Shown here piece by piece: positions 23,854 to 32,880 of a stretch of 64,000 bases of DNA. A program made the position numbers and the translations under genes. Origin of the DNA: Stenotrophomonas sp. SY1 (GTDB lineage Bacteria > Pseudomonadota > Gammaproteobacteria > Xanthomonadales > Xanthomonadaceae); NCBI RefSeq assembly GCF_021202945.1, contig NZ_JAJOYR010000001.1, forward strand, positions 744,001-808,000, read 5' to 3'. The notes beneath the pieces are model-generated. The model made no database searches, was not told the DNA's origin, and saw nothing but the letters and a program-made list of their open reading frames with translations. How positions within the stretch are numbered: the first letter of the stretch is position 1; each line of letters begins with the position of its first letter.

Positions 23854-25503
23854 GTGAAGCGAGTAGTGATCAGCCTGTTGGCGATGTCGGTGTCCACGGC
23901 CCTGATGGCCGCACCACCCAAGTTCGATGGTGCGCGTATTTCGGCCGACGTGAAGGAGCTTTCCTCGGACGCATATGAGGGCCGCTCCCCGGCCACCGCC
24001 GGCGAGGAAAAGACCATTGCCTACCTGAGCGGGCAGTTTGCCGATGCGGGCCTGCAGCCGGGCGGCGACCTGAAGGACGGCAAGCGCCTGTGGACCCAGG
24101 CAGTCCCGCTGCTCAAGGGTGACATCGTCGGCAAGCCGGTGTTGTCGTTGTCCAGCAACGGCAAGCCGCAGTCGCTGACCCAGGGCCAGGAAATCGCCGT
24201 GCGCGCGGCCATGAACGGCGACAGCCAGGTCGCCATCGAGAACGCGCCACTGGTGTTCGTTGGCTATGGCGTCAAGGCTGCCGAGCGCAACTGGGACGAC
24301 TTCAAGGGCGTGGACCTGAAGGGCAAGATCGCCGTTGTGCTGATCAACGACCCGGACTTCGAGACCGGCGCCGGTGACTTCGACGGCAAGGGCATGACCT
24401 ACTACGGCCGCTGGACCTACAAGTACGAAGAAGGTGCGCGCCAGGGCGCGGCCGGCGTGCTGATCGTCCACGAAACCGCACCGGCATCCTACGGCTGGGC
24501 CACCGTGGCCGGCTCCAACACCAACACCATGTTCGACGTGGTGCGGCAGAACCCGGCCGAAGCGCACCCGGCGCTGGAAGGCTGGATCCAGCGCGACCTT
24601 GCGGTGGACCTGTTCAAGCGCGCCGGCCTGGATTTCGAAACGCTCAAGAAGCAGGCGCAGTCGCGTGACTTCCAGCCGGTGGAGCTGAAGGGCGAGACCT
24701 TCTCGGCCAACTACCAGGTCAAGAACGAAGTCATCACCTCGCACAACGTGGCCGCGCGCCTGGAAGGCAGCAGCCACCCCGACGAAACCATCGTCTACAG
24801 CGCACACTGGGACCACATCGGTGTCGGCGAGCCGGACGCGCGTGGCGACCGCATCTTCAACGGCGCGATGGACAATGCCAGCGGCACCGCCGCACTGGTC
24901 GAACTGGCACGTGGTTTCGCCAAGCAGCCCCGCCCGCAGCGTTCGATCCTGTTCCTGGCGGTCACCGCCGAGGAAAAGGGCCTGCTGGGTTCGGAGTATT
25001 ACGCCAGCAACCCGCTGTACCCGCTGTCCAAGACGGTGGCGCTGATCAACATGGACGGCATGTCGCCGTACAGCCCGTCGCGTGACTTCGGCATCTACGG
25101 CTCGGCCAGGATGGAGCTGCTGGACCAATTGAAGGACGTCGCCAAGGGTTGGGACATCCGCTACACGCCGGACCCGAAGCCCGAAGCCGGCCTGTTCTTC
25201 CGCTCCGATCACTTCCCGTTCGCCAAGCGTGGCGTGCCGGCGCTGTCGTATGCGGCGGGTCAGGACTGGATCGACGGTGGTGTGGAAGCCGGCAAGAAGG
25301 CCTCCGACGACTACACCGCCAAGCGTTACCACCAGCAGGGCGACGAGTGGCAGGCCGACTGGACCTTCGCCGGCGCCGTGCGTGACCTGGAAGTGGTCTA
25401 CACGCTCGGCGAGCAGTTGGCCAACTCGCGCAGCTGGCCGAACTGGAGCACGGAAGAGGCGTTCCGCGCGGTGCGTGACGCCAGCGCTGCAGAACGCAAG
25501 TAA
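23854..25503 (+). CDS. M28 family metallopeptidase with PA domain
   Basis: A 549-residue exported aminopeptidase-type enzyme. The signal peptide is about 20 residues (VVISLLAMSVSTALMA). A PA insert lies around residues 125-260 (LVFVGYGVKAAERNW). The co-catalytic zinc site is complete: HWDH, GAMDNASGTAAL, AEEKGLLGSEYY with the Glu-Glu pair, INMDGM, and SDHFPFAKRGVPAL. The enzyme should remove N-terminal residues from peptides in the periplasm or outside. It uses a GTG start with GGAG eight bases upstream. It follows the sigma gene by 52 bases, so read-through from the ECF42 operon is possible, though the function differs. Confidence 0.92.
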   Translation: MKRVVISLLAMSVSTALMAAPPKFDGARISADVKELSSDAYEGRSPATAGEEKTIAYLSGQFADAGLQPGGDLKDGKRLWTQAVPLLKGDIVGKPVLSLSSNGKPQSLTQGQEIAVRAAMNGDSQVAIENAPLVFVGYGVKAAERNWDDFKGVDLKGKIAVVLINDPDFETGAGDFDGKGMTYYGRWTYKYEEGARQGAAGVLIVHETAPASYGWATVAGSNTNTMFDVVRQNPAEAHPALEGWIQRDLAVDLFKRAGLDFETLKKQAQSRDFQPVELKGETFSANYQVKNEVITSHNVAARLEGSSHPDETIVYSAHWDHIGVGEPDARGDRIFNGAMDNASGTAALVELARGFAKQPRPQRSILFLAVTAEEKGLLGSEYYASNPLYPLSKTVALINMDGMSPYSPSRDFGIYGSARMELLDQLKDVAKGWDIRYTPDPKPEAGLFFRSDHFPFAKRGVPALSYAAGQDWIDGGVEAGKKASDDYTAKRYHQQGDEWQADWTFAGAVRDLEVVYTLGEQLANSRSWPNWSTEEAFRAVRDASAAERK

Positions 25504-25524
25504 GTAAAAAGCGATCGCCTGAAG

Positions 25525-25550
25525 CCCCTCTCCCGTCAACGGGAGAGGGG
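25525..25550. repeat. Perfect 12-bp hairpin CCCCTCTCCCGT
   Basis: A hairpin with 12-bp arms and a 2-base loop lies 21 bases after the M28 stop. It belongs to the CTTCTCCCGC-like hairpin group also at 30724, 46515 and 46606. It could act in termination or transcript stability, but has no T run. Confidence 0.7.
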
Positions 25551-25641
25551 TGAGGGCAGGGCGCAGAGCGCCCTCTGCCATTGATTCTTTTCCCACTACC
25601 CCAATTCTGTTCCCAGGCTTCAACGCACCAAGGGAACACGG

Positions 25642-27639
25642 ATGGCATGTATCGGCAGATGGAAGCGCGCAGGGTGGCTGCTCGCAATGAGCAGCGCAGG
25701 ATGGGCCAACGCTGCGACGTTGCCGCCGAACTGGCAGATCCTGCCAGTCTCACCGGATGTGGTTGAAGACGGTCTTCCCACCGCGCTGCGTTCGCCGCAG
25801 CTGGGCAAGGAAGGCAAGCGCCTGCCACAGGTGCAGATGGTGGTGGACCTTCCTTTCGCCCAGGTATTGCCGCTGGTGCAGACGGCACTGAAGCCGGTCG
25901 GTACGTTTAGCGGCGAACTGGGCAGCAACCAGGTCGCCCGCATCGACCAGGGCTGGGGCGACGTGCTGTTGGCGCGCAGGCCCGAGCTGGTACGCGACTA
26001 CCTTCGCCAGTACGAGTTGCCGACATTGCAGCAATACGTCAGCGAGGGCGCCCTGCTCGACACGGAAATCCCGGGGCGCCTGGCGCGGCTGGAACGTCAA
26101 TTCCGCTTCGAAGGCCGAGGTGAGCGCATGCCGGCGTTGCAGGGCGCATTTAGCTACTGGACCGGCAGCTCCGAGCAGCGCTATGGCGCGCTGGGCCGCA
26201 GCAAGAGCACGGTCCATGTCCGCGTGACCCAGCTGGATGCGGTGATGGGGCGCCCGGCCACGGCGGTCACGCTGTGGCGCACGGATGATTGGCCCAACCC
26301 CGGCGGCGGCATCGTGGGGCAGGTGCGTGCGCTGGCCGACGCCAACATTTTCAGCAGCGGTCCGCAGACGCGGATCCAGCGCAACAGCGTGCCGCAACCG
26401 GTGTTCAACCCTGTGTTCGAGGCATTGAGCGCGCAGCCCGGTGCGCGGTTGCGCATTGGTGCGGGCGCGCTGGATTGGATCGCCCCACCCAAGCCGGTGG
26501 CCGCGATCATCGAGCCGCAACGAAAGGCCCCCGATGCCGATGCAGCGACCATCCCGGCGCAACGCATGCTGCGCATCGAGCGGGTGATGGCACTGCAGAC
26601 GTTCGAGGCCGATGACATGCAGATACTGGCCGATGGCAGCGCACTGCTGGTGCAGAACCATCCGTTCAAGCTGATGCGCTGGTCGCCTGCTGACGGCGAC
26701 ACGCCGCGCACCCTGTGGACCGCTCCGCAGCCGAGTGTGAGCCGCTGGATGTTGTCGGCCGACGCACGTGGCCAGGTGGCGCATCTGCTGGTGGATGGGC
26801 AGGTGATGCGCTACGAGCTGGCCCATCCGGCGCTGGTCACCCACCCGCTGGCATTCGACCAGAAGGGCGTGCTCGGCGACAGCTATGTGCGTTACTTCCA
26901 CGACGGCAATGGTGTGCCGCTGGCCTATCGACGCGACTATGCGGGCAAGCGGGATACCTTGCAGGTGTGGGCACCGGTCGCGTCGGCCGCAGACGAGGGC
27001 GCGCGCTGGGACTACAGGCTTCAGTTCGCCGCGCCACGGCAGCACGTGATGCGCGGCGACTTCCCCGGCAACGCACAGGTCAAGCCGGTGCAATGGGATG
27101 GCCCGACGGCCAATCGGTGGATCGAGGATGTGTTCGGCCTCAGCGAGCTGGATGCAGCTACCGGGCGCGTGCTGCGGGTGCTGCCATTGCCGCGCCGCTT
27201 CGGCAACGTGGATGCGTTCGACGATATCGGCATGGCGCAATGGACGCCGCCGCCGTTCGGTTCCATCAACGGGCGCTGGATCGCGGTCGGCTTCGTGTTG
27301 ATGGACGGGGAGCGCCGCAACCCCGGCATGCATGTGGTGGACATGGACAGCGGCAAGCTGCGCTACTCCTTGACCATGCCCGGCCGGGATTCGCTCACCG
27401 TGGCCGCCGGTTCGCTGGACGGTCGCCTGCTGGCATTGGGCAGCGCCGGTGGTGACAAGGCTGCGGTGCTGTGGAACCTGGACACGGGCCGTTCGCTCAC
27501 CCTGCAGGCCAACCGCGAAACCTGCGAAGAGCTGCGCCAGCTGCAATGGAGTGCGGACGGCAGGCGCCTGTGGGGGCGTTGCGTCAACGCGCTGGTGCAA
27601 TGGGAGCTGCCCGCGGCCTGGCAGTCGCGGCAGGAATGA
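25642..27639 (+). CDS. Hypothetical exported protein with beta-propeller-like C-terminus
   Basis: 665 residues, family not recognised. A signal peptide is likely (WLLAMSSAGWANA, cleavage near residue 24). Residues 25-300 are a mixed region with no clear motif. From about 310 onward, spaced units such as MQILADGSALLVQNHPFKLMRW, SLDGRLLALGSAGGDKA and LQWSADGRRLWG resemble WD40 or TolB-type blades, so the C-terminal half is probably a propeller. Codon use matches neighbouring genes. Its stop overlaps an in-frame ATG (ATGA) that could start the GNAT gene. A scaffold or binding role in the periplasm is plausible but unproven. Confidence 0.75.
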   Translation: MACIGRWKRAGWLLAMSSAGWANAATLPPNWQILPVSPDVVEDGLPTALRSPQLGKEGKRLPQVQMVVDLPFAQVLPLVQTALKPVGTFSGELGSNQVARIDQGWGDVLLARRPELVRDYLRQYELPTLQQYVSEGALLDTEIPGRLARLERQFRFEGRGERMPALQGAFSYWTGSSEQRYGALGRSKSTVHVRVTQLDAVMGRPATAVTLWRTDDWPNPGGGIVGQVRALADANIFSSGPQTRIQRNSVPQPVFNPVFEALSAQPGARLRIGAGALDWIAPPKPVAAIIEPQRKAPDADAATIPAQRMLRIERVMALQTFEADDMQILADGSALLVQNHPFKLMRWSPADGDTPRTLWTAPQPSVSRWMLSADARGQVAHLLVDGQVMRYELAHPALVTHPLAFDQKGVLGDSYVRYFHDGNGVPLAYRRDYAGKRDTLQVWAPVASAADEGARWDYRLQFAAPRQHVMRGDFPGNAQVKPVQWDGPTANRWIEDVFGLSELDAATGRVLRVLPLPRRFGNVDAFDDIGMAQWTPPPFGSINGRWIAVGFVLMDGERRNPGMHVVDMDSGKLRYSLTMPGRDSLTVAAGSLDGRLLALGSAGGDKAAVLWNLDTGRSLTLQANRETCEELRQLQWSADGRRLWGRCVNALVQWELPAAWQSRQE

Positions 27640-27668
27640 GCCCGCAGATCACTTCCGGAAGCCAAACG

Positions 27669-28118
27669 ATGACTTTCACTGTCCGCCCCGCCAATGCCAG
27701 CGATGTCGAGGCTCTGTTCGACATCCGTACCAGCGTCACCCAGAACCACCTTTCGCGCGAACAGATGGCGCAGATGGGCATCGATGCCGAAACGTTGACG
27801 GCGATGTTGTCGGCCGGGCCGTGTGCCTGGCTGGCCGAAGTGGAGGGCCTGCCGGTGGCGTTCTCGATGATCGACCTGGATGACGCCTGCCTGTTCGCGG
27901 TGTTCGTCCGGCCCGGCCACGAAGGGCGGGGATTGGGCAGCGCGGTACTGGCACCGGCCGAGGCTGCCCTGTTCGCGCAGCACGCACGCATCTGGTTGAG
28001 CACCGACGGGCGCGAGGAAATCCGTGCCAACGGCTTCTACCGGCGGCACGGCTGGCAGGTGGTGGCACAACTGCAGGACGGCGACGTGCGCTACGAGAAA
28101 GCCCATCCGTCCAACTGA
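27669..28118 (+). CDS. GNAT family N-acetyltransferase
   Basis: 149 residues. MTFTVRPANASDVEALFDIR opens the GNAT fold, FAVFVRPGHEGRGLGSAVL contains the R/Q-x-x-G-x-G/A acetyl-CoA loop, and NGFYRRHGWQ is motif B. The substrate is unknown. Two starts are possible: the ATG at 27669, used here as it begins at the domain, and an ATG at 27636 that overlaps the stop of the preceding gene (ATGA) and would couple the two. It is the last gene before the LytS/LytTR pair. Confidence 0.88.
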   Translation: MTFTVRPANASDVEALFDIRTSVTQNHLSREQMAQMGIDAETLTAMLSAGPCAWLAEVEGLPVAFSMIDLDDACLFAVFVRPGHEGRGLGSAVLAPAEAALFAQHARIWLSTDGREEIRANGFYRRHGWQVVAQLQDGDVRYEKAHPSN

Positions 28119-28239
28119 CCGGGCCGGCGCCCGGAATCCCCGGTTTGGTCGCCGCCAGCCGGGTTTCGTCGCATCACGCTTGCGCCATTGACGGCGGCGC
28201 CTATCCTCGACGCCAGTTCCCCAGCCCGCAGGCCTGACC

Positions 28240-29535
28240 ATGTTTGCCAGCCTCTTCCTCGGTTTCCGCATTCTCCTGGCGTGGGCCTTGACGCTTGTGG
28301 CTGCCGGCTTCCTCTGGAGCGGCCTGTTCAGTGGCATGGACGAGCCGCCGGGCTGGATCTTCGGCCTGCTGGCGATGACCCTGATGGTGTTCAACCTCAG
28401 CGCCATTGCCGGCCATGTGCGCCGGGTGTCGCTGATCGCCGACCGCCTGGACACGCAGACCCTGGGCAACCGCCACCGGCGCCAGGTGGAGCTGCCGCTG
28501 GATGCCGCTACCGCCTTCACTCTGCTGGAGCAGGTGATCGGCCAGATGCCGCGCCTTGAGGGGCTGGAGCGTTCGGCCGGCACCCTGCAACTGCGCGCCA
28601 CCCAGCGCCGCGCCGATCCGTTTGGCGACCGCCCGCCGTCGCGCTGGAACCTGCTGGCGCGGCTGGCGATCAAGCGCAATCAGATCACCGCACGGGTCAC
28701 CCCGGGCACCGACACCAGCAGCGTGACCTTGTTGTTCGAGCCCGATGCCGGTGCCTGGGTGGACCTGCTGCTGCTGGACGAGGGCAGCAATTTCGAGAAC
28801 GCCGAGGCGGTGACGCATGCACTCAGCGGCAAGGTTGCCGAGCAGCGCCGTTCCGAACGTGAGCAGGCCGCGCGCACCGAAGCGGAGAAGGAACTCAGCG
28901 TGGCCCGCCTCAACCTGCTGCACGCGCAGGTCGAACCGCACTTCCTCTACAACACGCTGGCCAACGCCCAGGTGCTGACCCGCGCCGACCCGGTGCGGGC
29001 CGAGCAGATGCTGGGGCACCTAATCCAGTACCTGCGCAGCTCGTTGCCGGGCATCGATCAGTCGGTGTCCACGCTGGGCCAGGAACTGGAGCGCGTGCAG
29101 GCCTACCTGGAAATCCTGCGCATCCGCATGGGCGCCCGGCTGGCGCTGCAGATCGATGTACCCGAAGCCCTGCATCACGTCGCCTTGCCATCGATGGCGC
29201 TGCAGACGCTGGTCGAGAACGCGATCAAGCATGGCCTGGAACCCAAGGCCGGCGGTGGCACCGTGTGGGTGCTGGCACGCGAACTGGATGGTCAGGTCAC
29301 CATCACCGTGGCCGACGATGGCCAGGGCATGGCCACCAGCACCACCGGCACCGGCATTGGCCTGAAGAACCTGCGCGAGCGCCTGCGCCTTACCTGCGGT
29401 GAACACGCTGGCGTGGCGCTGGTATCCAATTTCCCCAGCGGCATGGCCGCCACCATCAGCCTGCCGTGGAAAGCTCCCGAGCGGCCGAACGTGGTTGCCG
29501 TCCCACCGATTCCGGAGTTGCCCCGTGCAGGTTGA
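28240..29535 (+). CDS. LytS/YehU-type sensor histidine kinase
   Basis: 431 residues. Two N-terminal membrane helices (about residues 7-28 and 37-58) are followed by a cytoplasmic linker. The His_kinase domain carries VEPHFLYNTLANAQ with the phospho-accepting His, and the ATPase domain carries LVENAIKHGL (N box), VADDGQGM and GIGLKNLRERL. The membrane part is too short for a large sensory domain, so the signal is probably sensed in or near the membrane. Its 3' end overlaps the GTG of the response-regulator gene by 11 bases, which pairs the two. Confidence 0.93.
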   Translation: MFASLFLGFRILLAWALTLVAAGFLWSGLFSGMDEPPGWIFGLLAMTLMVFNLSAIAGHVRRVSLIADRLDTQTLGNRHRRQVELPLDAATAFTLLEQVIGQMPRLEGLERSAGTLQLRATQRRADPFGDRPPSRWNLLARLAIKRNQITARVTPGTDTSSVTLLFEPDAGAWVDLLLLDEGSNFENAEAVTHALSGKVAEQRRSEREQAARTEAEKELSVARLNLLHAQVEPHFLYNTLANAQVLTRADPVRAEQMLGHLIQYLRSSLPGIDQSVSTLGQELERVQAYLEILRIRMGARLALQIDVPEALHHVALPSMALQTLVENAIKHGLEPKAGGGTVWVLARELDGQVTITVADDGQGMATSTTGTGIGLKNLRERLRLTCGEHAGVALVSNFPSGMAATISLPWKAPERPNVVAVPPIPELPRAG

Positions 29536-30298
29536 AGCGCTCATCGCCGAAGACGAACCGCTGCTGCGCGAAGCCCTGCTCAAGCAGTTGCAGCGGTTGT
29601 GGCCGGAACTGAAGGTCGTGGCCGAATGCGAAGACGGTGCCGCCGCGCTGGAGGCACTGGAAACGCATCAACCGGACCTGGCGTTTCTGGACATCCGCAT
29701 GCCCGGCATCACCGGCATCGACGTGGCGCGTGCGCTGCAGAGCGTGAGCCCACGCACCCAGGTGGTGTTCGTCACCGCCTACGACCAGTACGCCATCGAT
29801 GCGTTCGAGCAGGGCGCGGTGGATTACCTGCTCAAGCCGGTCACCGATGAGCGCCTGCTGGCCACCCGCCAACGCGTGCTTGCCCGTCGTCAGGCCGGCA
29901 TGCCCGATGCAGCGGTGCTGGAACGGCTGCTGCGGCAACTGGGGCAGCAGCCGACCACACCGCAGACCGCGCCGCCGCTGGCCTGGATCACTGCCAGCAA
30001 CGGCCGTGAGACGCGCCTGGTGATGCTGGACGATGTGCTGTATTTCCGCGCCGACAGCAAATACACCTCGGTGGTCACCGCGCACGAGGAACTGCTGCTG
30101 CGCAGTTCACTGCGCGAGCTTGCGGCGGCGCTGGACCCGCAGAACTTCCGCCAGATCCACCGCGCCACCATCGTCAACATGAAGGCGGTGGCCTCGGTCA
30201 GCCGCGAGGACACCGGGCGCGGGGTGCTGCGGCTCAAGGGTCGCGACGAGACGCTGGTGGTCAGCCAACCTTTCATGAGTCTGTTTCGCGGCATGTGA
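29525..30298 (+). CDS. LytTR-family response regulator
   Basis: 257 residues. An N-terminal receiver domain has EDEP, the phospho-acceptor in LAFLDIRMPGITG and the conserved Lys in YLLKPV. The C-terminal LytTR DNA-binding domain spans about residues 155-255 (VLYFRADSKYTSVV, then FRQIHRATIVNM). It should bind direct-repeat operators and act with the kinase whose gene it overlaps. The GTG start at 29525 is set by CGGAG eight bases upstream and by the domain boundary. The immediate downstream gene for a small exported protein is a natural candidate target or partner. Confidence 0.93.
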   Translation: MQVEALIAEDEPLLREALLKQLQRLWPELKVVAECEDGAAALEALETHQPDLAFLDIRMPGITGIDVARALQSVSPRTQVVFVTAYDQYAIDAFEQGAVDYLLKPVTDERLLATRQRVLARRQAGMPDAAVLERLLRQLGQQPTTPQTAPPLAWITASNGRETRLVMLDDVLYFRADSKYTSVVTAHEELLLRSSLRELAAALDPQNFRQIHRATIVNMKAVASVSREDTGRGVLRLKGRDETLVVSQPFMSLFRGM

Positions 30299-30325
30299 TG
30301 CCGCCCGGTTACCTGGAGAATCGCC

Positions 30326-30655
30326 ATGCATTACCTGACCGTCCTGCTCGGCAGCCTGCTGTCGATGCTGGGTATCCAAGAGTCGCCGGGACAGACCTCG
30401 GTCACCCGCATCAGTGGCGACGAACAGTTGCTCAGCCGCACCACCGTTTCCTCGGGCGTGGCGCGCTTCCAGTGCCTGCAAAGCGACAGCGGCAAGTGCG
30501 TCTACCACGTCTACCGCGAAAGCTGTCGCAGCGGCCAGGACAAGGCGGTGTGCGAGCGCCAGGCGCTGGCCGACTTCTCGCTGCTGGTGGGCCGCACGCG
30601 CGACATGGACGGCTTGCCGGCCGGATTCGGGCAGCAGGTGTTGCTGCGCAGATGA
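30326..30655 (+). CDS. Small exported protein linked to the LytS/LytTR pair
   Basis: 109 residues, not recognised. A short hydrophobic N-terminus (YLTVLLGSLLSMLGI) may act as a signal peptide. The mature part has four Cys (FQCLQ, GKCVYHVYRESC, AVCERQ), which suggests two disulfides in the periplasm. The ATG has GGAG at good distance and lies 27 bases after the regulator stop, so the three genes probably form one operon. It could be an accessory or signal-sensing component, but the sequence does not show it. Confidence 0.75.
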   Translation: MHYLTVLLGSLLSMLGIQESPGQTSVTRISGDEQLLSRTTVSSGVARFQCLQSDSGKCVYHVYRESCRSGQDKAVCERQALADFSLLVGRTRDMDGLPAGFGQQVLLRR

Positions 30656-30723
30656 AAACGCCGCGACGAGCGCGGCGGGAGGAACAGATCAGAGACGTGA
30701 GGCTCAACCTGCCTGTGCTTCAG

Positions 30724-30749
30724 CCCTTCTCCCGCCTGCGGGAGAAGGG
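30724..30749. repeat. Perfect 12-bp hairpin CCCTTCTCCCGC
   Basis: 12-bp arms with a 2-base loop lie between the converging small exported protein gene and the membrane protein gene. It is the same type as 46515 and 46606. Confidence 0.75.
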
Positions 30750-30779
30750 CGTACTGCTCGCATCAGCTGTGCAGTTGCC

Positions 30780-31382
30780 TCAGAACGCCGGCTGCAGGCG
30801 CAGCCCGTCATCACCGATGTGGTTGAGCTTGCCTACCAGTTCGGAGTGCTGCCGCATGCGTCCGAGCTCGCGCATGATGCGTATGTCCTCGTGGCGCAGT
30901 TCGCGGTTGGCGGTGACCGCCTGCTTGTAATCGAGCACTTCCGGATAGTGCTCGGCCATGTCCAGCGCTTCGGCAACCTCGTCCACGCTGTCGGCGTCGG
31001 AGCTGATCCGGGCGCGACTGTTGAAGGCCTTCATCCAGCGCTCGAAGCCGGCGGTGTGGTCGAACATGTTGGCCATGAACCAGATCACGAACAGGATCGA
31101 CACCCACGAGCCGAACACGATCACCACGCGGGTGAAGGTGATGTGGAAGTCATCGCGCCACAGATAGTTGGTGATTAAGCCAAGAATCAACAGCGATGAC
31201 GCCTGCCACAGCACGATGGACGCCATCAGCCACTGGCATTTGGCCTTGTTCAGCACCGCCACCTCGTCGCGTATCTGCTGATCGCTCAGGTTCTTCCAGT
31301 GCTCAACCTGTTTTTCGAACGGGCTGCGGTACAGCTCGTTGTCCTGCAACAACAATCCCAAACCTTTGAACAACGCGATCAT
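30780..31382 (-). CDS. Hypothetical membrane protein, two transmembrane helices
   Basis: 200 residues, not recognised. It starts MIALFKGLGLLLQDNELYR, with a cytoplasmic helix rich in charge (residues 15-50), then two hydrophobic helices (WLMASIVLWQASSLLILGLI and VVIVFGSWVSILFVIWFM) joined by a short loop. The C-terminal 85 residues are soluble and highly charged. The ATG at 31382 is chosen for AAGGAG seven bases upstream; the longer frame adds unlikely sequence. It converges with the small exported gene and is divergent from the MpaB-like gene, so it is probably monocistronic. Confidence 0.78.
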   Translation of the reverse strand: MIALFKGLGLLLQDNELYRSPFEKQVEHWKNLSDQQIRDEVAVLNKAKCQWLMASIVLWQASSLLILGLITNYLWRDDFHITFTRVVIVFGSWVSILFVIWFMANMFDHTAGFERWMKAFNSRARISSDADSVDEVAEALDMAEHYPEVLDYKQAVTANRELRHEDIRIMRELGRMRQHSELVGKLNHIGDDGLRLQPAF

Positions 31383-31714
31383 GGTGAGCTCCTTGCAGTA
31401 ACGATCTGGAACGAGCGACGGATGCAGCGTGGAACGGTCAGGCACTTGCAGTTCTAGCACTTTCAGGCGGCTTGGCAATGGGGGCAGGCAATGAGGTACA
31501 GCCTCGTGGCTCACGCAGCGTTGATGTCGATCTGCGGATTTTGCGATGCAGCATCACGCAAGTGCTGGAAAGAAAAATTGAAATCGACGCGACATGCTGC
31601 ATGCGCACACATGAGGCAGGGCGGGGCCTCGGGGGCTGGCGGCTGGGGGCGGCAGGTTGCCTGTCGTTGCCGGGGGAGGGTCAGTTGCGCGGTGCCGGCG
31701 CTAGGATATGCCCC
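31383..31714. other. Intergenic region between divergent genes
   Basis: 332 bases separate the starts of the two-helix membrane protein and the MpaB-like gene. No repeat, RNA gene or clear promoter pair is visible. Open frames here are extensions of the flanking genes. Confidence 0.5.
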
Positions 31715-32635
31715 ATGCCGCTACTGTCCCGACGTGTTTCCACCGCTGCCACTGCCCAGATCGGACGCTGGGTGCTGGAGGCCTTCCCCCGCAACCAGAG
31801 TGGCGTGGATTACGACTTGCCGCGCGATGATCCCGGCTGGTTCGGCCCGGACAGCGTCACCTGGCGCATTCATTCCGAGTTCCCCGGCATGCTTGCCGGC
31901 GGCCTGTGCGCGCTGATGTTGCAGCTGCTGCATCCACGCGCGCTTGCTGGCGTCTATGACCACTCCAACTTCCGCCAGGATCTGGTCGGGCGCCTGCGCC
32001 GCACCACCAGCTTCGTTGCGGCCACCAGTTATGCACCGGCTGCGGCGGTGGAAGCGGTGATCGAACGCGTTCGTCGCATTCACGCGCAGGTGGTTGGCCA
32101 ACTGCCGGACGGCACCGCCTACGCCGCCGATGATCCGGAATTGCTGACCTGGGTGCATGTCACCGAGGCGTATGGCTTCCTGGAAGGCTGCCGGCGCTAT
32201 TGCCGCGAGATTCCCACCGCCATCGCCGACCGCTATTACGACGAGTATCGGCGTGTGGCCGAGGCGCTGGGCGCACGTGCGGTGCCGGCCAGCCAGGCGC
32301 AGGTGCTGGCCTACTTCGAGGCGCAGCAACCGCAGCTGTGCATGGATGCACGTTCGCGTGAAGTGCTGGACGTGCTCAGTGCGGTGCGCCTGCCGGTGCC
32401 GCTGCCGGGTGTGTCGCGCGACATGTTCCTGGCTGCCGGTGCCGCACTGTTGCCGGCCTGGGCCGAGCAGATGATCGGTCGCAGTCGTGGTCAGCACCTG
32501 CAATCGGTGGTGGCCGCGCGCGTGTTGCGCAGCGTGGCGCCGTTGTTCCGGATCGCGTTGAACGATGGGATTTCCACACGCGCCTGCCGCAGGGTGGGGG
32601 AAGACCCGAAGATCCTGATGCAGTGGCCTGTGTGA
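31715..32635 (+). CDS. MpaB/DUF2236-type oxygenase family protein
   Basis: 306 residues. LLHPRALAGVYDHSNFRQD, RLRRTTSFVAATSYA and LLTWVHVTEAYGFLEG are the conserved blocks of the DUF2236 family, which includes the fungal oxygenase MpaB and is related to latex-clearing proteins. The conserved His and Arg in these blocks are consistent with heme binding seen in characterised relatives. The substrate of bacterial single-domain members is unknown. No signal peptide is evident, so a cytoplasmic location is likely. The ATG at 31715 lies close after an AGGA site and starts at the family N-terminus. Confidence 0.83.
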   Translation: MPLLSRRVSTAATAQIGRWVLEAFPRNQSGVDYDLPRDDPGWFGPDSVTWRIHSEFPGMLAGGLCALMLQLLHPRALAGVYDHSNFRQDLVGRLRRTTSFVAATSYAPAAAVEAVIERVRRIHAQVVGQLPDGTAYAADDPELLTWVHVTEAYGFLEGCRRYCREIPTAIADRYYDEYRRVAEALGARAVPASQAQVLAYFEAQQPQLCMDARSREVLDVLSAVRLPVPLPGVSRDMFLAAGAALLPAWAEQMIGRSRGQHLQSVVAARVLRSVAPLFRIALNDGISTRACRRVGEDPKILMQWPV

Positions 32636-32663
32636 GGGTGTAGGCAGAAGCAGAAGCAGAAGC

Positions 32664-32796
32664 TACCCCTCGCCAGCCCTCCCCTGCGCCAGGGCGCAAG
32701 GGAGGGAGCAAGAGCGCTTTCGCTGCAATCGGGCAGATCGCGCATGACCACTCCCTCCCTTGCGCCTCTGGCGCAGGGGAGGGCTGGGGAGGGGTA
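32664..32796. repeat. Long inverted repeat (CCCCTCGCCAGCCCTCCCC type)
   Basis: Two GC-rich arms of about 43 bases in inverted orientation enclose about 45 bases. The inner stem uses GCGCCAGGGCGC-type sequence in place of the TTCGC motif seen at 2488, while base pairing is largely kept. Confidence 0.85.
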
Positions 32797-32828
32797 ACGC
32801 TCCTCGTGCATTCCCACCGCAGCAGCAA

Positions 32829-32858
32829 AGAAAACGGGCGCTTTCGCGCCCGTTTTCA
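32829..32858 (-). terminator. Terminator of the M13 peptidase gene (likely bidirectional)
   Basis: AAAACGGGCGC and GCGCCCGTTTT form an 11-bp stem with a short loop, with T runs in both directions. It lies between the MpaB-like gene and the converging M13 gene. Confidence 0.85.
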
Positions 32859-32880
32859 TTCCAACCTTCAAACCAATCCG

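Noticed and set aside
32664..32796. Insertion sequence ends with terminal inverted repeats
   Set aside because: The spacer is only about 45 bases and encodes no transposase. It fits a non-autonomous structured repeat better.
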